In this document: positions 1-10,399 of the stretch, piece by piece | Numbering within the stretch: the stretch's first letter is position 1 | How the letters are laid out: each line of letters starts with the position of its first letter | NCBI GenBank assembly: GCA_018296165.2 | Contig: JACKQL020000010.1 | Span: 124,001 to 188,000 of the forward strand | DNA: 64,000 nt | Direction: 5' to 3' | Source: Termitomyces sp. T153 | Lineage: Eukaryota > Basidiomycota > Agaricomycetes > Agaricales > Lyophyllaceae | Program-made: the position numbers and the translations under genes | Notes under the pieces: generated by a model | The model's database searches: none | Told to the model about the DNA's origin: nothing | What the model saw: only the letters and a program-made list of their open reading frames with translations

Positions 1-325
1 TCCAGTAGTTGGTAGATAAGATGTAGAGTAGCATCTGTTACCTTAGTCTTGATATTACTTTCCTTGGTTACTTGTGTCTTTTGTTTCTCTTTGTTATGTT
101 GCCTGGTCTTGCCTCTGTTTCTATTTTTACTCTTAAATCAATTTCCTTTCTCAGTTCCATCTTGTCTTGCTTTTGTCTTGTCTTACCTGTCTCTATGACC
201 TTTATTGTTCCTAAGTTCCTTTCAACTCTGACATCATTACAAACTCTGTGCAAATGCTATGACCCTTCAGACATTCCTATGACAACTCTGGACCTTGCCC
301 CATGCTTGGCCCCAGAACCCATCAC
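1..325. other. Unassigned CpG-poor sequence
   Basis: This stretch reads open on both strands (a 113-codon frame on plus runs past 325, and a 61-codon frame on minus), but neither product resembles anything I recognise. It borders an LTR fragment on its right and is probably degraded transposon sequence. No gene is supported. Confidence 0.3.
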
Positions 326-412
326 TGTCAGGGGACTTCTAATTCCAACCTTCACAACCTATTCCAGCACTTCTGCAGCTTGTTTGCCATCTCTGGGGCT
401 CATTGGGGAATA
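326..412 (+). repeat. Partial LTR of the A/B chromovirus family, inverted
   Basis: The sequence starts TGTCAGGGGACTTC and then matches the reverse complement of the right end of the element B LTR (about 8965-9054) for roughly 85 bases, with scattered differences. It therefore points the opposite way to elements A and B. The match stops near 410. I see no partner LTR or coding region belonging to it inside the window. Confidence 0.6.
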
Positions 413-417
413 ATTAT

Positions 418-795
418 CTAGATGCTCTCAAGGGGCTGGGGCCACAGTGGGAATGGGGTATGCATAGTAGTGAGTGGGTGAAAGGTAGGTGGGCTGGGGG
501 GTAGGGGATGCAGCTGTCTAGAGGGGAGACAGCATTGGGGTTTGGTCCAGAGGCAGAGATTGCATGTACTACTGTAGGCCCCAATATATTGAGACATCTG
601 GGGCCACCAGTAGTTCTGGCATACTAGCTCCAGCATCTTCCATTGCCTGGGGTGTCCAGCAATCTGGGAGTTGTGGTGTTGCTCTACAATCCTCCAATGG
701 AGCTCCAGAATGTTGGGCACATAGATAAGGTCCCAAAAAGTCAAGATCTCATCCTGGAGGGCCCACTTGTCCATGTGGACCAACTTGGCACCAGT
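418..795 (-). pseudogene. Element A: integrase zinc-binding fragment
   Basis: Reading minus, this is the N-terminal H2C2 zinc finger of a Ty3-type integrase. The HHNSQIAGHPRQWKMLEL stretch is followed by NYWWPQM and a C-x2-C pair (CNLC). The frame then runs into a Pro-rich tail of no resemblance, so the catalytic integrase core is missing here. It continues element A from 7102 across the insertion of element C: the residues encoded at 7102-7150 and at 760-795 join in the order found intact in element B (about 10240-10340). A is a dead fossil, truncated on this side. Confidence 0.85.
791..795. repeat. Target-site duplication of element C, left copy
   Basis: CCAGT lies directly before the TG that opens the left LTR of element C. 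The same five bases follow the closing CA at 7102-7106. This proves that C inserted into element A. Confidence 0.9.
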
Positions 796-1960
796 TGTCA
801 GGTTCTGCTGACCTCGGGGGCTCAGCTGCACTGGGCAGGTCCTTACTAGGCGGGCGTGATCCCCTTGCACTGGTAACCAAACACTCGGAAACGTTCCAGG
901 CACTGATGGCTTGTGCGGATAGTTGGGGGGATGTGATCCAGACAGATCCGGGGAGGTCCGGAGAAGTCGGATTGTGAGGAAACGAGACGGTCTTGGCGGG
1001 GTTCAGGCAGAAGGCCGTACGGGAGATTTGTGGGAGCGAAGGAGTAGGCGGCTGTGTGATCAATGGGAACGGAGCCGGGGTTTGATGGGAGATCATTTGG
1101 AGTTGATGGAGTCCGGGACCGAGCGAAGAGCGAGGTTCGGACCTGGTAAAGGAGTGTCGGGGTTCGTAATTGTAATTGCGGAGTTCGTGAGGTCGTTAAG
1201 GTTGATGAAGACTTGGGCACCATGGTCGGACGGAGTCACCGAGACAGCGTCAGACGAAATGGGATGGGGTTGATATGGAACAAGAGTAGATTTGAATAGA
1301 GATACAAAATGATAACGAGAACGATAACGAAATGGAGACGAGACAAGACCGGGAGACTGAGATAAGACCGGGAGACTGAGATGAGACCAGGAGACTGAGA
1401 TAAGACTGGGAGACTGAGATAAGAAAACGAGACACAAAACACAAAACAATCAGACCATAAGTAACGTTAAGCAATATCAAGACTAGAGTACAAAGAGCTA
1501 CTCGATGACTTATATACTGACTACTGGAGGACTTCGGGATACGTCGGCTGTGGTGGCGGGGCTTGGTGGGGCTCAACAGAGTGGGTGGGTGTCGGTTGTG
1601 ATCGAGGATCATGCCGCGCTGATACGTTGATGGGATCATTGGAGAACACGGGTTGCCCCGAGGTTGTCGTGATACTCCGGAATAGGTCGGAGGAACCAGG
1701 GTGTTGAGTTGATGATGGGTGGCAAAGATTGGGAACAGCGGGGGTGGTTCTCGGGGTTTGGGAGGCCCAGGGTAAGTGTCAGTGGCTGCAGGGCAGGCAC
1801 CGAAGTTGGCCAGGGGGCCATCGGAGTTAGCCGGGGAGGTGTCGGAGTTAGCTGAAATAGGCGCGGGGCATGGGCAGAAGTTTGGCGGAGCGTTGGGGGT
1901 TTTTTGGGGGTTCGGGGGTTGATGGACAATGTGCGGGGTTTCGGGGGACAGGTCGTGACA
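796..1960 (-). repeat. Element C LTR (3' LTR in the element's sense)
   Basis: 1165 bp, opens TGTCAGGTTC and closes GTCGTGACA on the plus strand. It is a near-identical direct repeat of 5937-7101. CpG is still fairly frequent here, unlike in elements A and B. Confidence 0.95.
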
Positions 1961-1975
1961 TCACCCCCCTTTCAG
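1961..1975 (-). promoter_or_regulatory. Candidate polypurine tract of element C
   Basis: Read on minus, the bases leading into the LTR are CTGAAAGGGGGGTGA, a purine-rich run ending at the LTR boundary. This is where plus-strand DNA priming occurs in LTR elements. Element B has a very similar run next to 9054. It is the main support for minus orientation of C. Confidence 0.65.
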
Positions 1976-2171
1976 CGTCGAGACCCTTCGAGACGTGGAG
2001 GCAGGACGGGGATCGGTGGGGCATGGGAGTCAAAGCCGAGCAATATTGATCAATCCGCAGTGAGTGATAGCAGCGTGGGAGACGAAGTCGAAGCGCGGCC
2101 ACCATTTCGTCAGGGTTCTCCTCAATCAATTAAAAGCTTTGGGCGTGCCCCGGGGTTTCCCAAATTTCGTC

Positions 2172-3302
2172 ATGTCTTCCCCCAGCGTTCCAGTAGTCTC
2201 TCCCACCGATTTAGACGAGGTGGTGGTGTACGATAGTGGGGGTGAGGAGTTCGAGCATTGGCGCTGGGGTAGCGTCAGGGACCGGAGTTGTAAGTGTTGT
2301 TGACTTTTCTTTTTGGGATGATTGACAGGGTTCCTGTAGAATCGTCCGTGGTAGTAGTAGTGGATTTTCCGGGGGTTCCGAAACGGACCAAGTTTTGGCC
2401 CGCGTTGCCAAAGGGGAAGGGGGCGTCCTTGGCGATGGTTCGGGGGAAGTGTTGAGCCTCCCCGCCCTCGGGGGCAGGACCCAGCAAGAGGCCACGTGGG
2501 CGCGAGTTGTTGGCAGGGCCTCCGGAGTCCTCCCTTTTTTCTCCTGTCCCGGGCGTCCCCTCGGAACGGTTGTCGAGTCCCCCTGCGCCAATTCCTTCGA
2601 TCACGGAGGTCTTTCTTTGCAAGCAGGTGGAGGCCTTGACGACGTCGTTGGCAGTATGGGAGGGTGAGCTCTGACGGGCGAGGGAGGATCGTGACGCGGC
2701 ATGGACGGAGAAGGAAGTGATGGAGTGGGAGAGGAACACTTTGGTGCGCGTGGCAACGGAGCGAGCGTTAGAGGTGCAGGGTCTGCGGGAGCGTCTGGCG
2801 CAGATGGAGGGGCAGCCCATGGGGGAAGCGGAGGGGCGGGGACGAGTTCCGGAGGGGGATGCGTTGTGGGTGGAGCTGGAGGCAGCAAGGCGGAGGGAGG
2901 ATTGGTTGGCCAACAAGGCCGCTTCGGGTCGCGCGGGGATCCTTTGTGAGTTGTCTCCCGTTCCTCCATTCGTTATTGATGGTTCATTTTCTGGGTTTAG
3001 GCTGGGTGCGGGAGCATCAGGTCCTCTTGGACGGTGCCTCCGCGGCGTTTGCGTCGATTCAGGATGGGTTGACACAGGGGTCCGCAGTCCAGCCTCCGGA
3101 GTTGCAGCAGGGGATGGCGCGATTGGAGAGGTTGTTGGCGGGGCATCGGCGACGCAATGCAGTGGCTCCGGGGTCATGGTGGGAGGTGGCAGCCGACGCG
3201 GGGGAGGCATTGCCGGGGTTGGCGGAGATCTTAGCGGTGGTGCGGGCCCAGATGGAAGTCGACCTGGGGGTTGGGTTGCCGGGGGGTCTGGGGAGGGAGT
3301 GA
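2172..3302 (+). pseudogene. Decayed spliced coiled-coil protein gene, antisense inside element C
   Basis: On plus, opposite to the element, one reading frame can be followed from about 2331 to 3302. It goes through two TGA stops (2453-2455 and 2672-2674, both likely former CGA) and one clear intron (2946-3000, GTGAGT...TTTAG). After splicing it reads on as WVREHQVLLDGASAAFASIQDG and ends with LPGGLGRE and TGA at 3302. A possible first exon begins MSSPSVPVVSPTDLDEV at 2172 with an intron at 2290-2328 (GTAAGT...GACAG), but that junction does not stay in frame, so exon 1 is tentative. The product is charged and helical (EALEVQGLRERLAQMEG; QGMARLERLLAGHRRR), with no domain I recognise. It may be a cargo or accessory gene of the element family. 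The large open frames on the opposite strand here are shadows of its GC-rich codons. Confidence 0.5.
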
Positions 3303-5936
3303 GATGGGTGTGGGCCTCGTTTCTTGTTGCTCTCGGACTTGCTGCCTCCCCCGCCTATTGTATATATAATTTTTTGTACGTGAACATGTCCTTTTCTTGG
3401 TCCCTGGGTGTGTGAAGTGAGATTTTAGTTTTGTATGAGGGCGAAGTAAGCAAAACACGCAGGGGTGTGAGAGGGAGTTGCATCCCTAGTGCACCCAGAG
3501 GCGGGGTTTATGCCCGCTAGTGCCATCTGTGCTGGCTAGTCCCAGGGTTTGTCGGGACGGGGCGGGGCATCGCAGGGAGGGCTCCCGGGGTCCGGCGGGG
3601 GTGGCGGGAGTTCTCCGGTGGAGTCCCGCGGCATTTCGGGCAGTGTTATTTGAGTTCGATTCTCGGAAATTCCAACTGGGGGTGTAGGGGTTCTCGTTTG
3701 TCTGCGGTGGGGACGTGCGACGTATTGGTATCGGAGGGTGGACCTTTGAATTTTTCATGGTGCCCAGCGGGTTCGGGGCTTTGGTTGTCCTGGCAGTGCG
3801 GTTGGCGGGGGGGCAATGGAGGTCTTCCCATGGTCTGGCCCTTATGCCGGCACTGGTGGTGAGGGCGGCGGGGCCTTCTTCATTGGCGGGGTTCAGTGAG
3901 GCGAGGTTCGTCCTCATGGCATAGTTGGTCCAGGTCGGGGTCGTGTTCCGGAGTGTTGTGTCTGGGGGCGGGCATGTTTTGAGTGGTGCTTTGGTGTGCT
4001 CCGGAGTGTTGATGACCGAGGGGGTAGGATGCGGGGTGATCAGTCCCAACCAGTTCCTTCGGGTCCAGGGTTGAAATTTGGGGTCCCGGATCATCTACGT
4101 GATATTGCTCTCCTGACCAAAGGTAAGCCTGAGACGGACAAAGGGGGTCTTACGTATTTCTGATACTTCCTCGAGTTCGGAGGTCCGGGGGTCGGTGGTT
4201 TCTTCATCGGGGAAGAAGTGGGTGGTCCCGGAGTTGACACAAGGGTCACTCGGTGGGGATTTGTTGGTTGTTCACAGTTGTTGGGGTGGCGGGGAGGTCG
4301 GCTGCAGGGAGGCACTGGAGTGGGGTTTCCTGGGAGATGTGGCAGGGTCGAGGCTACTCTTCATTCGTGTTCCGGAGCAGCCCGGAGATTGTTGCAAGTG
4401 TGGGGGTGGCAGTGGGGAGAGGCACTGCTCACTTTTCTGGAGGCTCCAATGATGTGGTCCCTGTTCAGCGGACATATTCCGGTGTAGGGGCGGGATTCGG
4501 AGTGGGTGGTGATTCTTGTCGTGGAGTTGGGGCTACCAGGGCATCATTGTTGACCTGGCGCCATGAGTTCTCTTGATCAAATGTTGTGGTCAGAGCAGAG
4601 GCCCTGGAGTCGTGTCGCCAGGGTCCGGGGCTGTGTTGAAGGGTTCGGAGGGGTCTGGGTCGGACAGTTTTGGGCTGGCATGGGGTTGTTTGGGTCGTCG
4701 AGCCAGGTGGGGGAGGTCCTTTGAGGATATCGGAGCGTGTGCCCTTTGGGTCGTTGGGTCGCTTAAATGGCCGATCATCGTTTTCTGGATGATGGTGGGG
4801 CTTCTCCCTCCCTTATATAAACATGTCAGCGAATTTAGAGTACTTAGGGAACTACTTCGTATAGGGTCCTTTTTCCTATAGTTAGTTCGGGGTGGCTCCT
4901 ATGCTGGGGATTCCTTCGTGGGAGGTGGCGTAGTCTGGTGGTGGAGTTTAGGCTCGGGGGTGGCATGCGGGGGGGTTTTGGCGTCCAGGGTCCTCATTGT
5001 CGGGGGCTCCGGATTGTGTGGGGGAGGGTGGTGAAATAGCAGCGTGGTCCGGAGTTGTCCCTTGTCAGGAGTGGGGTGCCGTGGTTCTCCTTATTAACGT
5101 CTAGAGGCTCGGGGATGTTTTGGTCTTGTTCCGGGGTTGTTGGGGTCGGGTCGGGGGAGTCGGGGCCCCTTCATTTGTTGGGCGGAGGTGACGGCCGATC
5201 GATCAAGGTCCGGAAGCAGGTCATGGGGTTGGAGCATAGCCTGGGTCTGAGGTTCTTGTCCTGTGGTTGGGGTTGTTGGGTCGAGCTTGATTTCGGTGGT
5301 TTCGGGGCTAGTTGTCGGAGGGTTTAGTTCCTTGGAGGGGGTCGGTAGTAGGGTTTGGTGATGTTGTCAGTGTTTAGTCGCGTTCGTCGGTCTGCGGGGT
5401 TGCTGGTGGGTCGGTGGATCCACAGGCGTGCTTTGGAGAAGCACGTTCTCAGTGGTCTCATCGGGGTTGGCAAACTTCACGCAAGGGGTGACTGTTTCGC
5501 GGCGGGTTGGTGTTATTGTTTGTCGGAGGGTTGGCGTGGTGCCGGAGACATTATTGCTCGTTTGGTCGGATGGTTGTCAGGTTTTAGGATGTTGTTCTTG
5601 GGGTGATGTCGGGGTCAACTTTGTGTGAGAGAACGGAGTTGGCAGAGAGGGTAAGAGTGGGGTGGGAGATGATTTGATGATTTGCGTGAGGGGTTGGAGG
5701 TTGGGTGTGAGTGGGGGAGGGTGTCCGTGGGGGGAGCCGTTGTATGAATGTAACCGGAGTGGAGGAGATGTTTGGTGTCGGATCCGCAACTCAATGTGCC
5801 TCGGCAAATTGGGCAGGGCCATACGAATCATAGGGATTTCCAGGCACGGGTAGACCATAGACATCGGAGTTATTTGATCGTGTGTGCGGAGATAATGTGG
5901 GCATCACGGACAGGGTAAGGTAGAGTCTTGATATTA
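3303..5936. other. Non-coding interior of element C
   Basis: About 2.6 kb, very G-rich on plus. Several open frames of 60-200 codons occur on both strands (for example 3486-4094 minus), but they are Pro/Thr/Arg-rich or Gly/Val-rich and have no recognisable domain or consistent frame. I find no polymerase motif. A minus frame starting at the 5937 LTR edge and running to about 5577 is Pro/Thr/His-rich and could be a worn Gag leader; this is only a guess. Confidence 0.45.
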
Positions 5937-7101
5937 TGTCAGGTTCCGCTGACCTCGGGGGCTCAGCTGCACTGGGCGGGTCCTTACTAGGCGGGCGTGA
6001 TCCCCTTGCACTGGTAACCAAACACTCGGAAACGTTCCGGGCACTGATGGCTTGTGCGGATAGTTGGGGGGATGTGATCCAGACAGATCCGGGGAGGTCC
6101 GGAGAAGTCAGATTGTGAGGAAACGAGACGGTCTTGGCGGGGTTCAGGCAGAAGGCCGTACGGGAGATTTGTGGGAGCGAAGGAGTAGGTGGCTGTGTGA
6201 TCAATGGGAACAGAGCCGGGGTTTGATGGGAGATCATTTGGAGTTGATGGAGTCCGGAACCGAGCGAAGAGCGAGGTTCAGACCTGGTAAAGGAGTGTCG
6301 GGATTTGTAATCGTAATTGCGGAGTTCGTGAGGTTGTTAAGGTTGATGAAGACTTGGGCACCATGGTCGGACGGAGTCACCGAGACAGCGTCAGACGAAA
6401 TGGGATGGGGTTGATATGGAACAAGAGTAGATTTGAATAGAGATACAAAATGATAACGAGAACGATAACGAAATGGAGACGAGACAAGACCGGGAGACTG
6501 AGATAAGACCGGGAGACTGAGATGAGACCAGGAGACTGAGATAAGACTGGGAGACTGAGATAAGAAAACGAGACACAAAACACAAAACAATCAGACCATA
6601 AGTAACGTTAAGCAATATCAAGACTAGAGTACAAAGAGCTACTCGATGACTTATATACTGACTACTGGAGGACTTCGGGATACGTCGGCTGTGGTGGCGG
6701 GGCTTGGTGGGGCTCAACAGAGTGGGCGGGTGTCGGTTGTGATCGAGGATCATGCCGCGCTGATACGTTGATGGGATCATTGGAGAACACGGGTTGCCCC
6801 GAGGTTGTCGTGATACTCCGGAATAGGTCGGAGGAACCAGGGTGTTGAGTTGATGATGGGTGGCGAAGATCGGGGACAGTGGGGGTGGTTCTCAGGGTTC
6901 GCGAGGCCCAGGGTAAGTGTCAGTGGCTGCAGAGCAGGCACTGAAGTTGGCCAGGGGGCCGTCGGAGTTAGCCGGGGAGGTGTCGGAGTTAGCTGAAATA
7001 GGCGTGGGGCATGGGCGGAAGTTCAGCAGAGCATTGGGGGTTTTTTGGGGGTTCGGGGGTTGATGGACGATGTGCGGGGTTTCAGGGGATGGGTCGTGAC
7101 A
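5937..7101 (-). repeat. Element C LTR (5' LTR in the element's sense)
   Basis: 1165-bp direct repeat of 796-1960 with the same TG...CA ends. If C reads minus, this copy carries the promoter. Confidence 0.95.
6650..6657 (-). promoter_or_regulatory. TATA box in the element C LTR
   Basis: Minus strand reads TATATAAG; transcription would start roughly 30 bases lower in coordinate. The same octamer is in the other LTR near 1509-1516. Confidence 0.5.
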
Positions 7102-7106
7102 CCAGT
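7102..7106. repeat. Target-site duplication of element C, right copy
   Basis: CCAGT follows the closing CA of the right LTR and matches 791-795. Confidence 0.9.
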
Positions 7107-8699
7107 GGTGCATCCCAATTTCAGTGCTTGGGCTGCCTGAGCAACAAGTTACTCCTGCTGACCATCCTGGTTACCCCACCAGATGTCCCAGAGTACATCC
7201 ACCTCTGCTCCCTTGACAGCTAGACCTTCTATCAATTCAGGCTGGAGGAGCACAATGTTGCTATTGTTCTTTCCTCCAGTGCCATGGTCCACTCTCCAGG
7301 ACAGGGCATCTGGTTTTCCCATACTCCAGCCTGGCTTGTGGTGTAGCAAGAAGTCAAAGTTGGCTAGATAGAGGGACCATTGGGCTTGTTGGCAGTTGAG
7401 TTTCTTGGCTGTCTGGAAGTACTCAAGGTTCTTGTGATCTGTCCAGACCTCCAATTTGTGCTGCACACCTTCCAGGAAATGCCACCATTCCTCAACAACC
7501 AGATGATGACCAGCATCTCCTTGTCATGGATCTTGTAGTTATGCTCTACCATGTCCAGGCTCTTAAGGTAGAAGGCAACCAGATGCCACTTCCCATCTTC
7601 CGGGGACTGTTGCAAGAGAACTGCCCTGGTGGCAAAGTCAGAGCTGTCAGCTTCTACCTGGAAGGGAGAGTTATTGTCAGGAAAGAGGAGGACAGGTCCA
7701 GAGGTAACTGCATGCTTGAGAGCATTGAAAGCCATCTGCTCTGGAGGCCCCCAGCTCCATGCAACATCCTTCCTAGTGAGGTCAAATAGTGGACAGGCAT
7801 GATGCAAGAAGTCCTGAATGAACCTCCAGCAGAAGTTTGCAAAGCCTACAAAGGCCTGCACCTCCTTCTTGTTCTTGGGCTCTTGCCACTCTACAACACC
7901 TACTGCCTTCACTGGGTCTATCTCCACTGTTCCATGTGAGATGATCAGGCCCAGATACTTGATCCAGTCTGTTCAAACTTGCACTTCTTCAGTTTGAGGT
8001 AGAGTTGGTGCTGGTGGAGACATTCCAAGACAAGATGCATGATCTGGCAGTGCTCTTCCAGTGTTTTGGTGTAGATGAGGATGTTGTCAAGGCTACACCT
8101 TCAGCAATGAGGTCCTGGAAGATGTTGTTCATCATTGTCTGGAAGGTGGCTGGGCTATTGGTGAGTCCAAAGAACATAACAAGAGGTTTGAACAATCCCC
8201 AGTTGGTCTGGAAGGTGGCCTTCCACTTGTCTCCTTCCTGGATGTGCATATTGTTGTAGCCCCACCAGACATCCAGTTTGGTGAAGTACCATGCACCCTA
8301 GAGGCTGTTGATGAGCTCAGAGATGGGGGTAACAGTCCTTTATGGTCATGGTGTTGAGAACTCAGTAGTCCTGGACCAGTTGGAGTGAACCATCCTTCTT
8401 TTTGATGAAGAAGACTGGAGAAGCTATTGGGGACTTGGAGGGGTGGATCTGACCAGAGTCCAGATTCTCTTGCAGGAAGGCATTGAGTTCATTCTGCTCC
8501 CTGGCTGCTAGTGGGTAGACCTTACAGCTGGAGGGCTTAGAGTCTGGCATCAATTCAATGACATGGTCCCACTGTTTGCACTCTGGGAGTGAGTTGAACA
8601 AGGCTTTAGAGAACACATCCTCAAATGCATCGAGGTACAAAGGCACAATGTCCTAGAATACCTGGGGCACAGAGTTGGCAGCAAACACCTGGGCCAGCT

Positions 8700-8704
8700 G
8701 CTGG
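8700..8704. repeat. Target-site duplication of element B, left copy
   Basis: GCTGG precedes the TG of the left B LTR; the same bases follow the right LTR at 14578-14582. Confidence 0.9.
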
Positions 8705-9054
8705 TGTAAGGGCAACCTCTGGAGCAGCAGATCAGAGTCATGCAGCTAGCAGAGGGGAATCCAAAGTATATTAGCAGGGTAGATGAGAATACAATTCAGT
8801 AACTAATCACCTAGCAGAGGAGAATCCAAAGAGAACAAGTCTAAGGATCCCCACTGCTTGGCGTGGTGCATCAGCAGGCAGTGGAGGCATGGGAACTACT
8901 GTACAGGTGACCAGAGTTACTCCTAATCCTAGGGCAATGGTTGCTGAGGTAATACAGAGAACTCCAGGGTTCTGGAAAGAGCCCCAAAGATGTCAAACAA
9001 GCTGCAGAGGTGCTGGAACCAGTCATGGAGGTTGGAAATAGAAGTCCCCTGACA
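8705..9054 (-). repeat. Element B 3' LTR
   Basis: 350 bp. Starts TGTAAGGGCAACC and ends CCCCTGACA on plus. Matches 14228-14577 along its full length with scattered, mostly transition, differences. Confidence 0.95.
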
Positions 9055-9070
9055 TCACCCCCTCTCTAGC
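9055..9070 (-). promoter_or_regulatory. Polypurine tract of element B
   Basis: Minus strand reads AGAGAGGGGGTGA directly before the LTR's TGTCAG. This is the expected primer for plus-strand DNA synthesis and fixes B's orientation together with its genes. Confidence 0.75.
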
Positions 9071-10340
9071 ATGTGGCATCTTGATGTGTAGAGTAGAAGA
9101 AGTCCCTGATTGCTCAGTCTGCTAGTGAGATAGGGTAGATTCCTCATATGGTGTGCAGGGCATCTAGATGTCTCCAGTGGAACTCCTTGACAAGTCCAGG
9201 GGCATGTACATTCTCCCACAGCTCCCAGGAGATATCCTCAATTCCATAGCCTTTCTACTTCACCTTGTACTGTAGTCATCTCTGGAATAAATGGCTATCC
9301 AGGATTTCCTCCACTTCATACTTAATGTCAGAGGCATCTAGGTAGACTCGATCTCCAGGCTGATATCTGTGCTCCAGGGTCCTCCCACAGTCATAGTATC
9401 ATGCCATGTCATTTTTTGCTTTTGCCAGTGCAGCTCAGGCCTCCTCCTGTAACCTTTTCATCTGGTCCACAAATTTGTTTACTGCCTCATTCTCTGAGGG
9501 TTGGGCCCAGGGTTCAAAACCCATGCACAGGTGCCATCTAGTGTCAAGGAAGAATGGGGAAAACTGGATGGATGTGTAAACATAGTTGTTGTACTGGATT
9601 TTGGCATTGGAGAGGAGTTTGTCCCAGTTATCTTGGCACTCATTGCAGAAGAGGCAGAGATACTGTTCCAGCTCCTGGTTTACACACTCTGTCTGGCCAT
9701 TGGACTGTGGGTGGTAGGCAGTGGTGGTGTGGAGCTTTACTCCAAGCAGTCAGTAGAGCTTCTGAGTAAACTCTGCCACAAATTGCAGTCCCCAATCCAA
9801 GACATAGGTATCAGAGAGGCTGTGGGGCTTCCAGACATTCCTCCAGTACAGGTTTGCAGCACCCATGGCAGAGCAGGTGGTATGGGTTGGAATGAAGTGC
9901 ACTCTCTTGCCATACAGGTCCACCACCACCATGATTACATTGTAACCATGAGCATCAGGGAGCTCTATGACAAAGTCTATAGATGCTACACTCTACTGTT
10001 CTGTGGGCACTGGTACTGGGTGTAACTGTCCATAGGGGAGTTGGTGCTGGGGCTTGGTCCAGAGGCAGAGATTGCAGGTACTAGTGTATGATCCAATGTA
10101 TCAGAACATCTGGGGCCACCAGTAGTTCTGCAATACTAACTCCAGTGTCTTCCACCACCCAGGGTGCCCTGCAATGCAAGAGTTGTGGTGTTGCTCCACA
10201 ATCCTCTGATAGAGCTCTGGAATGTTAGGATGTAGATACAGTCTCAGAAGGTCAGGATTCCATCTTAGAGGGCCCATTTGTCAGTGTGGACTGCCTTAAT
10301 ACCAATAGTATGCCCCAACTTTAGTGTCCAAGCAGCCTGT
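9071..10340 (-). pseudogene. Element B integrase with C-terminal chromodomain
   Basis: Minus strand, C-terminal end at low coordinates. From 10340 down: integrase zinc finger, then the catalytic core with VVVDLYGKRVHFIPTHTT (near 9900) and VLDWGLQFVAEFTQKLY (near 9790), then SNGQTECVNQELEQY (near 9690). A chromodomain follows at about 9330-9150 (YEVEEILDSHLFQR, then KGYGIEDISWELWENVHAP), which in this family directs insertion to marked heterochromatin. At least three in-frame stops interrupt the chromodomain and its tail. Functional integrase is not expected. Confidence 0.9.
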
Positions 10341-10399
10341 GCCACAAGCTCCTCCTGTTGATTGTTCCTATTACCCTGTTATATGTTCCAGAGAATGTC

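Larger units (their letters stand above)
796..7101 (-). mobile_element. Element C: large non-autonomous LTR retrotransposon (LARD-like)
   Basis: Two direct LTRs of exactly 1165 bp (796-1960 and 5937-7101), each TG...CA, are flanked by the duplicated target CCAGT. The 3976-bp interior contains no reverse transcriptase, integrase, protease or RNase H that I can find on either strand. Minus orientation is inferred from two signs: a TATATAAG box within the LTR reads minus, and a purine tract sits next to 1960 where a polypurine tract should be for a minus element. I could not recognise a tRNA primer site next to 5937. Movement would need enzymes supplied by a relative. By eye the LTRs differ at about 33 of 1165 positions, nearly all transitions, making C the youngest insertion in this nest. 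Confidence 0.85.
7102..8704 (-). pseudogene. Element A: reverse transcriptase and RNase H remnant
   Basis: Reading from 8704 downward: the lead-in to RT (YLDAFEDVFSKALFNSLPE), the RT fingers (SPIASPVFFIKKKDGSLQLV, near 8400-8450), the palm lead-in (MFFGLTNSPATFQTMMNNIF, near 8150), the RNase H domain (FQVEADSSDFATRAVL, near 7650) and its end (EVWTDHKNLEYFQTAKKLNC, near 7420). The catalytic palm box is destroyed. Where element B encodes YLDD, A has lost bases and the second Asp codon reads Asn (near 8090). Several more frameshifts and stops follow. CpG is nearly absent. The piece is joined to 14578 upstream (across element B) and to 795 downstream (across element C). Confidence 0.9.

Noticed and set aside
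796..1960. Terminal inverted repeats of a DNA transposon
   Set aside because: The two 1165-bp copies are direct, not inverted, have TG...CA ends and a 5-bp target duplication: LTRs.
2275..3210. 311-codon minus-strand open frame inside element C
   Set aside because: Very Pro/Ser/Thr-rich, no domain, and exactly opposite the plus-strand gene whose frame is supported by an intron and by coherent helical segments. GC-rich codons keep the complement open.
3486..4094. 202-codon minus-strand frame in element C as a Gag
   Set aside because: Thr/Pro/Arg-rich composition without capsid or zinc-knuckle features; not distinguishable from chance in this G-rich DNA.
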